From Chloroflexota bacterium (GTDB taxonomy: Bacteria; Chloroflexota; Limnocylindria; Limnocylindrales; CSP1-4), in NCBI GenBank assembly GCA_021783095.1, contig JAJXUG010000042.1, positions 1 to 32,045 of the forward strand: a DNA stretch of 32,045 nt, read 5' to 3'. Position numbers and translations under genes: made by a program. Shown here piece by piece: positions 17,357 through 25,215 of the stretch. The notes below the pieces were generated by a model. It did no database searches, was not told the origin of the DNA, and saw only the letters and a program-made list of their open reading frames with translations. Within the stretch, counting starts at the first letter, position 1; each line of letters opens with the position of its first letter.

Positions 17357-17602
17357 TCAGGCAGCCTCGACGGTGGTGGGGGTGGGACAGCCGCAGGTCG
17401 CGAACGCGGCCGGGGCGTTGAGGAAGACGAGAGGGAGCCGCAGCTCCGTGTACGGCGCGTCGAGCGCGTTGCGCAGGCGGGCGACACGGAAGGCGGGGTG
17501 CTCGACGACCCTCACGGGGCGCCGCCTCCCGCCGACAGGAGCCAGCGCCGACAGCTCGGCTGGGAGCTCGGCGCTGTGGTCGGGAAGGATCAAGTTCGTC
17601 AT
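17357..17602 (-). CDS. 81-residue orphan leading the redox operon
   Basis: ATG 17602 (ATG 17611 is an in-frame alternative). Product: MTNLILPDHSAELPAELSAL..., a Gly-Gly-Arg-Arg-Arg turn, 'VEHPAFRVARLRNALDAPYT', 'ELRLPLVFLNAPAAF', and a tail 'ATCGCPTPTTVEAA'. No family is recognised. It ends 2 nt before the alcohol dehydrogenase ATG, which argues that it is translated and coupled. The conserved-looking mid part and short Cys-x-Cys tail could suit a small regulatory subunit. A modified-peptide precursor is conceivable, but no modifying enzyme is nearby. Confidence 0.6.
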   Translation of the reverse strand: MTNLILPDHSAELPAELSALAPVGGRRRPVRVVEHPAFRVARLRNALDAPYTELRLPLVFLNAPAAFATCGCPTPTTVEAA

Positions 17603-17633
17603 GGCACCCATGGTCCCAGCGTCTGCCCGATCC

Positions 17634-17673
17634 AGGAAGGCACCGGTGATAGGGGTACTGGCGGTGCCTCCCT
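17634..17673. promoter_or_regulatory. Palindromic operator candidate between the redox operon and its regulator
   Basis: Arms 17634-17645 (AGGAAGGCACCG) and 17662-17673 (CGGTGCCTCCCT) are inverted repeats matching at 11 of 12 positions around a 16-nt spacer. The site lies in the 105-bp gap between divergent starts (17602 minus, 17708 plus), so a dimeric XRE regulator bound here could control both sides. A -10-like TAGGGT (17692-17697) for the regulator lies just right of it. Confidence 0.6.
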
Positions 17674-17707
17674 CGTTTTGCTGCCTCGGCGTAGGGTTGA
17701 GAGTGCC

Positions 17708-18580
17708 ATGAGCAACGCCGACGACATCCGCGAGTTCCTCGCCACCCGCCGAGCCCGCCTCGCGCCCGGGCAGGCGGGCCTGCCCTCGTTCAGCCGCACC
17801 CGTCGCGTGCCCGGCCTCCGCCGCGAGGAGGTCGCGCTGCTCGCGGGGATCAGCGTGGAGTACTACACGCGCCTCGAGCGCGGCAACGCGCGCGGCGTCT
17901 CGGACGACGTGCTCGAGTCGGTGAGCCTGGCGCTCCAGCTCGACGAGGCCGAGCACGCGCACCTGCTCGACCTCGTGCGCACCGCCAACACCGAGCGCCC
18001 GCCGCGCAAGACGTCGACGCCCTCGACGGTCCGGGCGAGCATCCGCCGCCTGGTGGACGCGATGAACGGGATTCCCGCCTTCGTCGGCAACGGCCGCCTC
18101 GACATCCTGTACGCCAACCCGCTGCTCGAGGCGCTCTACTCGGAGCAGTTCCGGGACCCCGTGCGGCCCGTCAACTCGGCACGGTTCATGTTCCTCGACC
18201 CGCGGGCCCGCACGTTCTACCCGGACTGGGAGACGAACATGCGCGACTCGGTGGCCGCGCTCCACGGCGAGGCGGGCCGGAACCCGTACGACCGGGGCCT
18301 GTCGGACCTGATAGGCCTGCTCTCGACCCGGAGCGAGGCGTTCCGCGTCGAGTGGGCGCGCCACGACGTGCGGTTCCACCGGAGCGGGACGAAGCGGATC
18401 CACCACCCGCTCGTTGGGGACCTCACCCTCGCGTACGAGCGCCTCGAGCTGCCGGCCGACCCCGGCCTCGCCATCGTCACGTACTCGGCGGAGCCCGGGT
18501 CGCCGTCTGAGGCGGCGCTCGCCGAACTCGCCCGCTGGGCGTCGACGCGGGAGCGCCTCAGCACCGCCACCGATCGCTGA
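17708..18580 (+). CDS. XRE-family transcriptional regulator with MmyB-like ligand domain
   Basis: 290 residues. The N-terminal helix-turn-helix has the family form 'FLATRRARLAPGQAGLPSF' then 'RRVPGLRREEVALLAGISVE' and 'YYTRLERGNARGVSDDVLES' (about 9-80). The C-terminal PAS-like MmyB domain has 'VDAMNGIPAFVGNGRLDILY', 'NPLLEALYS' and 'ARFMFLDPRARTFYPDWE'; such domains bind fatty-acid-like or other small ligands. Genes of this family are commonly divergent from SDR, aldo/keto reductase or alcohol dehydrogenase genes, exactly the layout here, so it most likely controls the minus-strand operon 14392-17602 and itself through the palindrome at 17634-17673. Confidence 0.92.
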   Translation: MSNADDIREFLATRRARLAPGQAGLPSFSRTRRVPGLRREEVALLAGISVEYYTRLERGNARGVSDDVLESVSLALQLDEAEHAHLLDLVRTANTERPPRKTSTPSTVRASIRRLVDAMNGIPAFVGNGRLDILYANPLLEALYSEQFRDPVRPVNSARFMFLDPRARTFYPDWETNMRDSVAALHGEAGRNPYDRGLSDLIGLLSTRSEAFRVEWARHDVRFHRSGTKRIHHPLVGDLTLAYERLELPADPGLAIVTYSAEPGSPSEAALAELARWASTRERLSTATDR

Positions 18581-18779
18581 CACCGCCGACGGACGCGGCG
18601 AGCACCAGGAACGCCACGAGCTCACGATGCCCCCGTTCACCGGTCCGGTCCAGCACGAGCCACGCGAGGGGGATGACGACAAGCGGTGTCACCAGGTCGA
18701 CCGCTTCCTGCAACGTGAAGCCCTTCGGTGGCCCGACGACATTCCTCGGGTAGGGAGGCACGAGGAGGAACGCCGCCAA
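18558..18779 (-). CDS. Membrane protein, probably truncated, without a normal start
   Basis: The open frame runs from the TGA of the adenylate-forming gene (18825-18827) to a stop at 18558. It reads 'TAELPVALLAYAIALAAFLL', 'VPPYPRNVVGPPKGFTLQEA', 'VDLVTPLVVIPLAWLVLDRT' and 'GERGHRELVAFLVLAA', clearly three membrane helices, then a non-homologous-looking tail 'SVGGVSDRWRC' overlapping the regulator's 3' end. No ATG or GTG precedes the first helix; TTG 18779 is the only standard start and cuts into it. So it is either a damaged gene fused at 18600-18610 to new sequence, or one read from an unusual start. It is in frame with the upstream gene, separated only by TGA. Confidence 0.5.
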   Translation of the reverse strand: MAAFLLVPPYPRNVVGPPKGFTLQEAVDLVTPLVVIPLAWLVLDRTGERGHRELVAFLVLAASVGGVSDRWRC

Positions 18780-18824
18780 CGCGATGGCGTATGCGAGGAG
18801 GGCGACCGGGAGCTCCGCCGTGCG

Positions 18825-20435
18825 TCAGGCCGGAAGCAAGAGCCGCCGCGGCTTGATCCGGCCGGCGTCGGCCGCGAAGGGCCCGCAGCCAAGGGCGTGG
18901 ATCGTGACCACCGGCTCCATGGCCGCCGGGAACTCGCCCAGCGCCTCGCGGTAGTCGGCGTTCAGGTCGCGCAGCCCGTCCCGGAGCTGGACCGCGATCG
19001 CCGCCCGCCAAGCCTCGTCGGCCGTCTCGCCCGCGCCAAGCTCGAGCGCGATCGCGGGCCGCGGTGTCCCCGTCCCGTCGGTCACCGTCGTCAGCAGGAA
19101 CGATTCCAGGCGCGAGGCCAGTGCCCGATCGCCGTAGACGAGCGTCTCGATGTCCTCCGGGTAGATGTTGGCGCCCATCACGCTGATCGTGGCGTCCCGT
19201 CGGCCGTAGATGTAGACGAACGGCAGCGGGATCGGCGAGGACCACGGCAGCGGACCATGAGGACCCGCGACCTCGGGGAGGGAGCCGAGCCGGCCGATGT
19301 CGATCCCCGCGTCCGACAACACCCGTCGAGCGGTCGCGAAGTCCAGCAGGCCGCCCGCATCGTGCACGTTGTAGCGGATGCGCGGCGCCATCAGGTCGAG
19401 CCGGCTGACGGTGCACAGGACCTCGCCCAGCGCGTTGACCTCGAGGTGGTGGATGAGCGGGTTGTACTGGAAGACCATCGGCAGGCGCGGGTCCTCGCCG
19501 AACAGCGCCCCCCGGATGTCCGGCCGTGCCCGGGCGAGGCGTCGGAGCGCGACGCTGACCGGCGACTCGCCGGCGACCCCGATCTCCAGGTCTGTCGCGC
19601 CGTACCCCGAGTAGACGACCTCGAACCGCTCGAGGAGCCGGTCGCGAAGCTCCTCGGCCATCCCCTCCCCGCCGACGAGCGCACTCATCCGGTACGAGGA
19701 CCACGGGAAACCCCGCCGGTCTCCCTCGTCGAGCAGGTGCTTGATGAACGGCGGGTAGCCGCTGATGAGGTAGCGCAGGCCCGGTCCGAGCAGCGTCAGC
19801 GACGAGAGGATCTTCGGGATGTCGGGGCCGATCGACTTCACGAGCCCGTGGCGGGTCATCCCGAGCGACATGGTGAACCCGGTCGCCCAGGCGCCCATCG
19901 AGAACGCGTTGAGCGTGACCAGGTCTCCCTCGCCGAAGGCATAGCGCGCGAAGAACGCGATGTTCCGCTGGGCGACCTTCCGCTCGGCTGCGCCCCGGAT
20001 CCAGTTGTACGGCGTCCCCGTGGAGCCGCTCGACTCGTCGATCGTCACGCCCTTGAACGCGATCCGGCCATCGACGCAGCGCCGCTCGATCGGGTACGGG
20101 TCGATGTAGGTCCGCTTGTCGGTCTCCGGCACCGCCCGCAGGATCGCGGCCGGGGGGAGGCGGTCAGGGTCGAGCCCGGTGCTCTCGAGGTAGGCGCGAT
20201 AGGCCGGGACGCGCCGGATCGCCCGCCACACGGCGCGCTCCGCCCGCAGCCGGCCCGTCAGGGCCAGAACCGGCGGCGGCACGGTCGCGAACAGCCACTT
20301 GAGCCACCCGTAGCGGATCCCGACGAAGCGGAAGGTGACGTCCAGCGGCAGCAGCCAGACGCTCCGGCCGAGCCCGAACGTCCAGGCCATGAAGTGACGG
20401 GCGACCGTCCCTACTGCGGACACCTGACGTTGCAT
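18825..20435 (-). CDS. PaaK-like adenylate-forming enzyme (CoF synthetase/CoA ligase family)
   Basis: 536 residues from ATG 20435. ATP-binding P-loop 'DESSGSTGTPYNW' (SSGSTGTP at 135-142), 'YLISGYPPF', 'ALVGGEGMAEELRD', 'VVYSGYGATDLEIG' (adenine pocket), and C-terminal 'VYIYGRRDATISVMGANIYP' leading to the mobile lid, with a late Lys in 'GRIKPRRLLLPA'. This matches the phenylacetate-CoA ligase-like group often annotated as coenzyme F390 synthetase. Acid substrate unknown. GTG 20486 is an alternative start but falls inside the proposed -10, so the shorter form is preferred; AGAGGGGG abuts the ATG. Confidence 0.85.
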   Translation of the reverse strand: MQRQVSAVGTVARHFMAWTFGLGRSVWLLPLDVTFRFVGIRYGWLKWLFATVPPPVLALTGRLRAERAVWRAIRRVPAYRAYLESTGLDPDRLPPAAILRAVPETDKRTYIDPYPIERRCVDGRIAFKGVTIDESSGSTGTPYNWIRGAAERKVAQRNIAFFARYAFGEGDLVTLNAFSMGAWATGFTMSLGMTRHGLVKSIGPDIPKILSSLTLLGPGLRYLISGYPPFIKHLLDEGDRRGFPWSSYRMSALVGGEGMAEELRDRLLERFEVVYSGYGATDLEIGVAGESPVSVALRRLARARPDIRGALFGEDPRLPMVFQYNPLIHHLEVNALGEVLCTVSRLDLMAPRIRYNVHDAGGLLDFATARRVLSDAGIDIGRLGSLPEVAGPHGPLPWSSPIPLPFVYIYGRRDATISVMGANIYPEDIETLVYGDRALASRLESFLLTTVTDGTGTPRPAIALELGAGETADEAWRAAIAVQLRDGLRDLNADYREALGEFPAAMEPVVTIHALGCGPFAADAGRIKPRRLLLPA

Positions 20436-20484
20436 CCCCCTCTGGCTGGCGCCGTTCCTCGCGATGTCGCCCTCGTTGGTGCTC

Positions 20485-20514
20485 ACCGTACTCGCCCATC
20501 GTGCGGGTTGTGAC
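20485..20514 (-). promoter_or_regulatory. Promoter of the PaaK-like gene
   Basis: On the minus strand: -35 GTCACA (20509-20514), 18-nt spacer, -10 TACGGT (20485-20490), identical to the -10 at 5656. The predicted start near 20478 leaves a leader of about 43 nt ending in AGAGGGGG before ATG 20435. Confidence 0.5.
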
Positions 20515-20661
20515 CGGGAAGACGCCCGGGGCCCGCGCACGTTGCACTGACGGTCGGATGACGACGCGGAAGGGGCTGCTGACGACGGCGCGGACGATCA
20601 GGCGGAGCTCCGATGCCGCCGAGCGCGCTGTGCCACCAGGTTCGCCGTCATGCTTCAGGTG

Positions 20662-22185
20662 TCACCGCGACGGCGTGATGGCGGCGACGAAGACCTCCTC
20701 CCGGAGCCCGAGGTTGATCACGGCATCCCGGCGGTCGGTCCACACCGGGCGGACCGTGCCGCCCGCCGCCGCCAGACCCTCGTAATCCCCGTACTGGTTG
20801 CCCAGGTCGACGCTGGGCGCGCAGCAGGTCTCGTCGGTCGGCGCGGTCGCCACCGGGGTCGTGACCCAGGTCGTGCCCCCATCCATCGAGCGGGCGAGCG
20901 TGTAGGTCGTGGCGGCGGCACCGTGGGTGCCGGTGTCGTAGTAGGCGACGTTCACGGACCCATCCGAGCCGTCGACCGCGAGCCACTGGTTGAACTGGTC
21001 GCCGCCGGCCCGCATCGCGGTGGACGTCCAGGAGCTGCCGCCGTCCATGGACTTCGCCACGAACACGTTCGTCGCTGCGGCGCTGCCGTCCATGTACGAG
21101 CAGTAGAGCGTCATCCCGGAGGCGCCGCAGGCCGGGTACACGAGGGCACCGCGGCTGTTCTGGGCGGCGATGTTGAACGCGAACCCGGCGACATGGGCGA
21201 TCAGCCGGGGCGACGCGAAGCTTCGGCCACCATCGGTCGAGGCGGCGTCGAGGATCGCCCCGTGCGCGTAGTCCTGCCAGGCGACGTGGAGGGTGCCGTT
21301 GCCGGCGACATACGGGTCGGCGCCGATGCCGCCGGTCTTGCCCGTGAACGGCCCGCTGACCGAGACCGGCGACGAGAACGTGACGCCGCCGTCGTCGGAG
21401 GTCGACACGAGGACGTTGTTGCCGTTCTTCGTCGACGAGGAGTTGCCGGTGGCGTGGTCCCAGGCGACGGAGATTCGGTTGTGGTGGTGACCGGCGCCGC
21501 TGCCGGTGTCGACGGTGATCATCGGCTTGTCGTTGAACTGCGCGTTGCCCGTCTGGAGCGCGAAATACGTCGGCGTCCAGGTCGCGCCGAGGTCGCTCGA
21601 CCTGGCCACCGCCATCTCGGTGCCGTTGATCCCGCCGCCGGCCCCGAAGAAGACCACGATGTACGAGTAGTAGGCGACGCCGTTCGAATCGAAGGCGAGG
21701 CCCGGATCAGAGCCGAAGTCGAAGCCGTTGCGGGTCCTCGGTGGCGGGAGGGGGAGGTCGACGCCCGTGAACGCCGCGCCGCCGTCAACGGAGACCATCG
21801 CGCGCATCGGCAGGCGCTGGATCTCGTTCGAGCCTGCAATGACGACGTTGGGATCGGCGGGATCGATCGCGATCGAGGTCTCGCTCTGCGAGCCGCATTC
21901 GTGGCTCGCGTCGACATTCGTCCCGAAGGAGGGCTGCGTCACCGATCCGGAGTTCCCGCTGCACAGCGAGGCCGTGCCCCCGGAGACGGTGAGGTACTTG
22001 TTGTACCAGGACGCCTCGGCATAGGGGCTCGAGTTTGAGCTCCCTGCCAACGCCGCCGACGGCGATGCGGCGAGGATGGCTGCCGCCGTCACGGCCGCGA
22101 GCAACCCGCTCGACACGGTCGTAAGGATCCCGATGAGCGGGGCGACGATCAGCGCGGCCGGGCGCGCAGGACGCAACGGGGACAC
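20662..22185 (-). CDS. Secreted Asp-box (sialidase-like) beta-propeller protein
   Basis: 507 residues from GTG 22185, preceded by GGAGG with 8-nt spacing. N-terminal signal: basic start, long hydrophobic run (about 10-40), likely cut near 'PSAALA' (about residue 47). At least six Asp-box turns are visible (SSDLGATW, TSDDGGVTF, STDGGRSF, SMDGGSSW, SMDGGTTW, SVDGGAAF), the mark of a six- or seven-bladed BNR/sialidase propeller. The blades hold 'ETSIAIDPADPNVVIAGSNE' and 'DYEGLAAAGGTVRPVWTDRR'. I do not see the sialidase Arg triad or Tyr/Glu pair clearly, so it may be a binding or other glycan-active exoprotein. Confidence 0.85.
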   Translation of the reverse strand: MSPLRPARPAALIVAPLIGILTTVSSGLLAAVTAAAILAASPSAALAGSSNSSPYAEASWYNKYLTVSGGTASLCSGNSGSVTQPSFGTNVDASHECGSQSETSIAIDPADPNVVIAGSNEIQRLPMRAMVSVDGGAAFTGVDLPLPPPRTRNGFDFGSDPGLAFDSNGVAYYSYIVVFFGAGGGINGTEMAVARSSDLGATWTPTYFALQTGNAQFNDKPMITVDTGSGAGHHHNRISVAWDHATGNSSSTKNGNNVLVSTSDDGGVTFSSPVSVSGPFTGKTGGIGADPYVAGNGTLHVAWQDYAHGAILDAASTDGGRSFASPRLIAHVAGFAFNIAAQNSRGALVYPACGASGMTLYCSYMDGSAAATNVFVAKSMDGGSSWTSTAMRAGGDQFNQWLAVDGSDGSVNVAYYDTGTHGAAATTYTLARSMDGGTTWVTTPVATAPTDETCCAPSVDLGNQYGDYEGLAAAGGTVRPVWTDRRDAVINLGLREEVFVAAITPSR

Positions 22186-22379
22186 CGCCAACACCTCCAC
22201 CGGCTCGACCGCGATGCGCCGCTGGAACCCAAGGGTGGGATCGCGGGCTCGAGCTGATGCCGGGATTGTGCCCCCGCAGTCAAGGTTGCCGCCAGCGAAC
22301 CGACCCCGCCGCCCGACCACGCGTCGCGCGACTTGACGCCGGCCAGTTCGGGCTTGCGCCGCTCAGCGTCATCGGTCGG
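22186..22379. other. Intergenic leader of the propeller gene
   Basis: No gene seen. TTGACT on the minus strand around 22280-22290 could be a -35, but no good -10 follows at the right distance. Confidence 0.3.
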
Positions 22380-22553
22380 CTATCGATCCGAAAGCGGGAG
22401 ATCGCAGGGATCGCGTCGGCTATCTCCGGAACCCCCTCCAAAGACGATGCCTGTCGGGACGAGGCCGCTCATCTGCGTCCAGATGGCTTCGAGGCGCCGG
22501 AGGTCCGCGTCGGTCACATCGAAGGCCGCCAGCGCGGCATCGAGACCAGTCAC
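22380..22553 (-). CDS. 57-residue ORF downstream of the DNA methyltransferase
   Basis: GTG 22553 with GAGAGGG about 5 nt upstream. The first part, 'VTGLDAALAAFDVTDADLRR' then 'LEAIWTQMSGLVPTGIVFGG', is a well-formed amphipathic helix followed by a hydrophobic strand; the end (GSGDSRRDPCDLPLSDR) is polar. No family is recognised. It lies 46 nt after the methyltransferase stop on the same strand, so it is probably the last gene of the restriction-modification transcript. A small accessory protein of the system is a fair guess but unproven. Confidence 0.55.
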   Translation of the reverse strand: MTGLDAALAAFDVTDADLRRLEAIWTQMSGLVPTGIVFGGGSGDSRRDPCDLPLSDR

Positions 22554-22599
22554 GGGTCCCTCTCGGCATCGTCCTCGGCTCGGTCCTTGGCCTCCGGTC

Positions 22600-25212
22600 T
22601 CACACCTGAACGACCTTCATCACCTCGTCGCCGTAGTGGTTGATCACCTTCACGGCCACCTTGCCCGTGCGCGGGCGCGGGAACGGGCGCGAGACGGTGG
22701 AGTTGACGGTGGCCCACGCCTCCTCGCTGATGTCGGCGCGGAGGGCGCGGCGGAGCTTGTCGTAGGGGTTGTCGGCGCCGGTGAAGTAGGCGTGGCGGAC
22801 GAAGAAGGCGTCGCCGTCGTAGGCGGTGTCGAGGAACCAGGCGGCGATGTCGTCGACCGACGACGAGCGCAGGTCGCCGGTGGTGGGGTCGTAGACGTCG
22901 AGGCCCCTGATCTCGACCTCGAGCCGCCCGTCGCCGGCCGCGCGGACGTCGATGTCGGGCTCGCCGAAGACCATGAACAGGTTGCCGGTACCGGTCTTCT
23001 TGAGCAGCTCGTCGCCCATCGCGAGGTCGGGGTTCATGCGCGCCTGTAGGATCGTGAGGCGCCCCAGGGTGCTGGCCTCCTCGCCCGCGAGCGGGTCGAA
23101 GGCGAAGCCGCAGACGACGAGGAGGTCGGCGAACTTGACGGCCTCCTTGGCGGCGTCGCGGACGAGCTCGGGGCCGACGGTGCCGAACTCGGGGCCGATG
23201 GCGATCGCGACGGTCCTCGCCTGCCCGGCCTCCGTGTACTCCCCCACCCCCTGGACGAAGACGCCCGGGTACGGGTCGAGGCGCAGGAACTCGAGCCGCT
23301 CGGCGCGCCTGGTGTTCTGGACCCCGGCGCGGCGGAGGTTGTCGAGGATGGTGCCGATGAAGCGGCCGGCGTCGAGCGCGGCCGGGATGGCCTCGGCCTC
23401 CTCCAGGTCCTCGGGGCCGTCGACGTTGACCCGGTGGGGCGACAGGCTCTCGACCGTGAACGGGCCCGACACGCGGACGACCTTGGGGTCCTGGTACGGG
23501 CGGTCGAACAGGGTCTCGGAGTCGGCGTGGCGGGCGATCGCGGCGTCGACCTCGGCACGCGTCATGTCCTCGCGGATGTCCGGGTTCTGGGCGATGGACT
23601 TGAGGGTCACGTGCGGCACGCGCTCGTACACGAAGCCGCGGCGCACGTCGTTGGTCGGCCGCTCCGTCGCCAGGGAGCGGGCGTGCCCGGAGACCTCGGC
23701 CTCCTTGCGGATGCCGGCCTCGGAGTCGGCGAGCAGGTAGTACGGGTACTTCGCCGCCATCAGGCGCGAGCGCGCGAGGGCGAGCGCGACCCGGCTCGTG
23801 TCGATCGTGATCCAGCGGCGGCCCCACTGCTCGGCGACGTAGGCGGTGGTGCCGGAGCCGCACGTCGGGTCGAGGACGAGGTCGCCGGGGTCCGACGCCA
23901 TCAGGACGCAGCGCTCGATGAGCCTGGGCGATGTCTGGACCACGTAGATTTTGTCAGGGGACCCGGCGGTGTCGTCCCAGACGTTGCTGATCTCGTAGGC
24001 GGGAAAGTCATCCAGGTAACGAACGTATCTGATGGTTCGCCCCGCGGCCATGATCCGGCCAGCCATTGCCAGTCGGTCCAGTCCCTCAGTTGTGGTCTTC
24101 CAGCAGTTGGTTGGGCCAGGGTGGTAGACGACACCGCCGAACTCATACGGCACGGTCGTGTTGTCCCTGAAGGCGCCCGAAGTCAGATTGTCGAGCTGGA
24201 ACGGTCGCGCGCCGGCCGCAAGGAGAGACTCCGTGTCGTCGTCGCGAATGCTTCGCCGGGTGCCGTCCGGCAGCTGAACCTGGTCGTACCGTTCGCCCGT
24301 GCTCGCGCCTACCCCGAGCCGTTTGGCAAGCATGATCGGTCGGTACTTCATGCGTGCTGTGTCACGCGCGTACCAGAGGATGTAGTCCGCGACCGACTTC
24401 AGTCGTTCGCCTGAAAGTCCGCCTGTCTTCTTCGCGGTGATCAACGCGACGAAGTTGTCTCGGCCAAACACCTCGTCCAGGATCGCTCTCACGAGGTGCA
24501 CGTTCTCGTCGCCGATCTGGACGAAGACCGAACCTGACTCGGTCAGCAGCTCCCGCGCCGCCACCAGCCTGTCGCGCAGGTACGCGAGGTAGGAGTGGAT
24601 GCCCAGCTCCCAGGTGTCGCGGTACGCGCGCACCTGCTCGGGCTGGCGCGTGAGGTCCGTGTCCTTGCCGTCGCGGACGTCGCGCTTGCGCGTGGACACC
24701 TGCCAGTTCGAGCCGAACTTGATCCCGTACGGCGGGTCGACGTAGATGGCCTGGACCTGCCCCTTGAGCCCCTCCTTCTCGGCGAGGCTCGTCATCACCA
24801 GCAGCGAGTCGCCCAAGATCATCCGGTTGGACCACTTGCCCGGGTGCCGGTAGAAGTCGACCTTCTCCTCGAACGTGAGGTCCGTGTAGGGCGCAAAGAA
24901 GCCGAGCTGCTCCTCGGCCTGGCGGCCCTGGCTCTCGGCGCGCAGCTCCTCGACGAGCGCGAGCGGGTCGATCGTCTCCTGGATGTAGACCGGGACCGCC
25001 GGGACCTCGAGGTCGGTCGCGTCTTGCTCGTCCTTGCCCCTCCAGACGAGCTGCGGGTCGAGGCTCGGGTCTCGCGGGTAGCGCACGATGGTCGGCCTCT
25101 TCTCCTCGGGGCGGGCGAACGACTCGAGCTCGGCGGTCGGGATGTTGGACCGCGTGTCGCCGGGGTGCGTGGTGGCCCGGACGGGCGTGACGGGCTTGAT
25201 CTTGTCAGCCAC
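22600..25212 (-). CDS. mod: Type III-like adenine-specific DNA methyltransferase (Mod), beta class
   Basis: 870 residues from GTG 25212. Motif IV DPPY ('AIYVDPPYGIKFG', 159-162) precedes the SAM motif I ('LVLDPTCGSGTTAYVA', 448-456), the beta-class order of N6-adenine methyltransferases. Early 'NRMILGDSLLVMTSL' and 'GSVFVQIGDENVHLVRAILD' are typical Mod motifs. Target recognition lies between about residues 255 and 425, and that stretch (about 23,940-24,450) is visibly less GC-rich than the flanks, as in swapped specificity modules. The C-terminal about 350 residues hold 'VVCGFAFDPLAGEE' and 'ISEEAWATVNSTVSRPFPRP', shared by large relatives of this Mod group. It starts 3 nt after the Res stop, forming one operon. 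Confidence 0.93.
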   Translation of the reverse strand: MADKIKPVTPVRATTHPGDTRSNIPTAELESFARPEEKRPTIVRYPRDPSLDPQLVWRGKDEQDATDLEVPAVPVYIQETIDPLALVEELRAESQGRQAEEQLGFFAPYTDLTFEEKVDFYRHPGKWSNRMILGDSLLVMTSLAEKEGLKGQVQAIYVDPPYGIKFGSNWQVSTRKRDVRDGKDTDLTRQPEQVRAYRDTWELGIHSYLAYLRDRLVAARELLTESGSVFVQIGDENVHLVRAILDEVFGRDNFVALITAKKTGGLSGERLKSVADYILWYARDTARMKYRPIMLAKRLGVGASTGERYDQVQLPDGTRRSIRDDDTESLLAAGARPFQLDNLTSGAFRDNTTVPYEFGGVVYHPGPTNCWKTTTEGLDRLAMAGRIMAAGRTIRYVRYLDDFPAYEISNVWDDTAGSPDKIYVVQTSPRLIERCVLMASDPGDLVLDPTCGSGTTAYVAEQWGRRWITIDTSRVALALARSRLMAAKYPYYLLADSEAGIRKEAEVSGHARSLATERPTNDVRRGFVYERVPHVTLKSIAQNPDIREDMTRAEVDAAIARHADSETLFDRPYQDPKVVRVSGPFTVESLSPHRVNVDGPEDLEEAEAIPAALDAGRFIGTILDNLRRAGVQNTRRAERLEFLRLDPYPGVFVQGVGEYTEAGQARTVAIAIGPEFGTVGPELVRDAAKEAVKFADLLVVCGFAFDPLAGEEASTLGRLTILQARMNPDLAMGDELLKKTGTGNLFMVFGEPDIDVRAAGDGRLEVEIRGLDVYDPTTGDLRSSSVDDIAAWFLDTAYDGDAFFVRHAYFTGADNPYDKLRRALRADISEEAWATVNSTVSRPFPRPRTGKVAVKVINHYGDEVMKVVQV

Positions 25213-25215
25213 GGC

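Noticed and set aside
17357..17602. Lanthipeptide or other modified-peptide precursor
   Set aside because: Two Cys and a few Thr at the tail but no modification enzyme, protease or transporter next to it; dehydrogenase neighbours fit a redox operon better.
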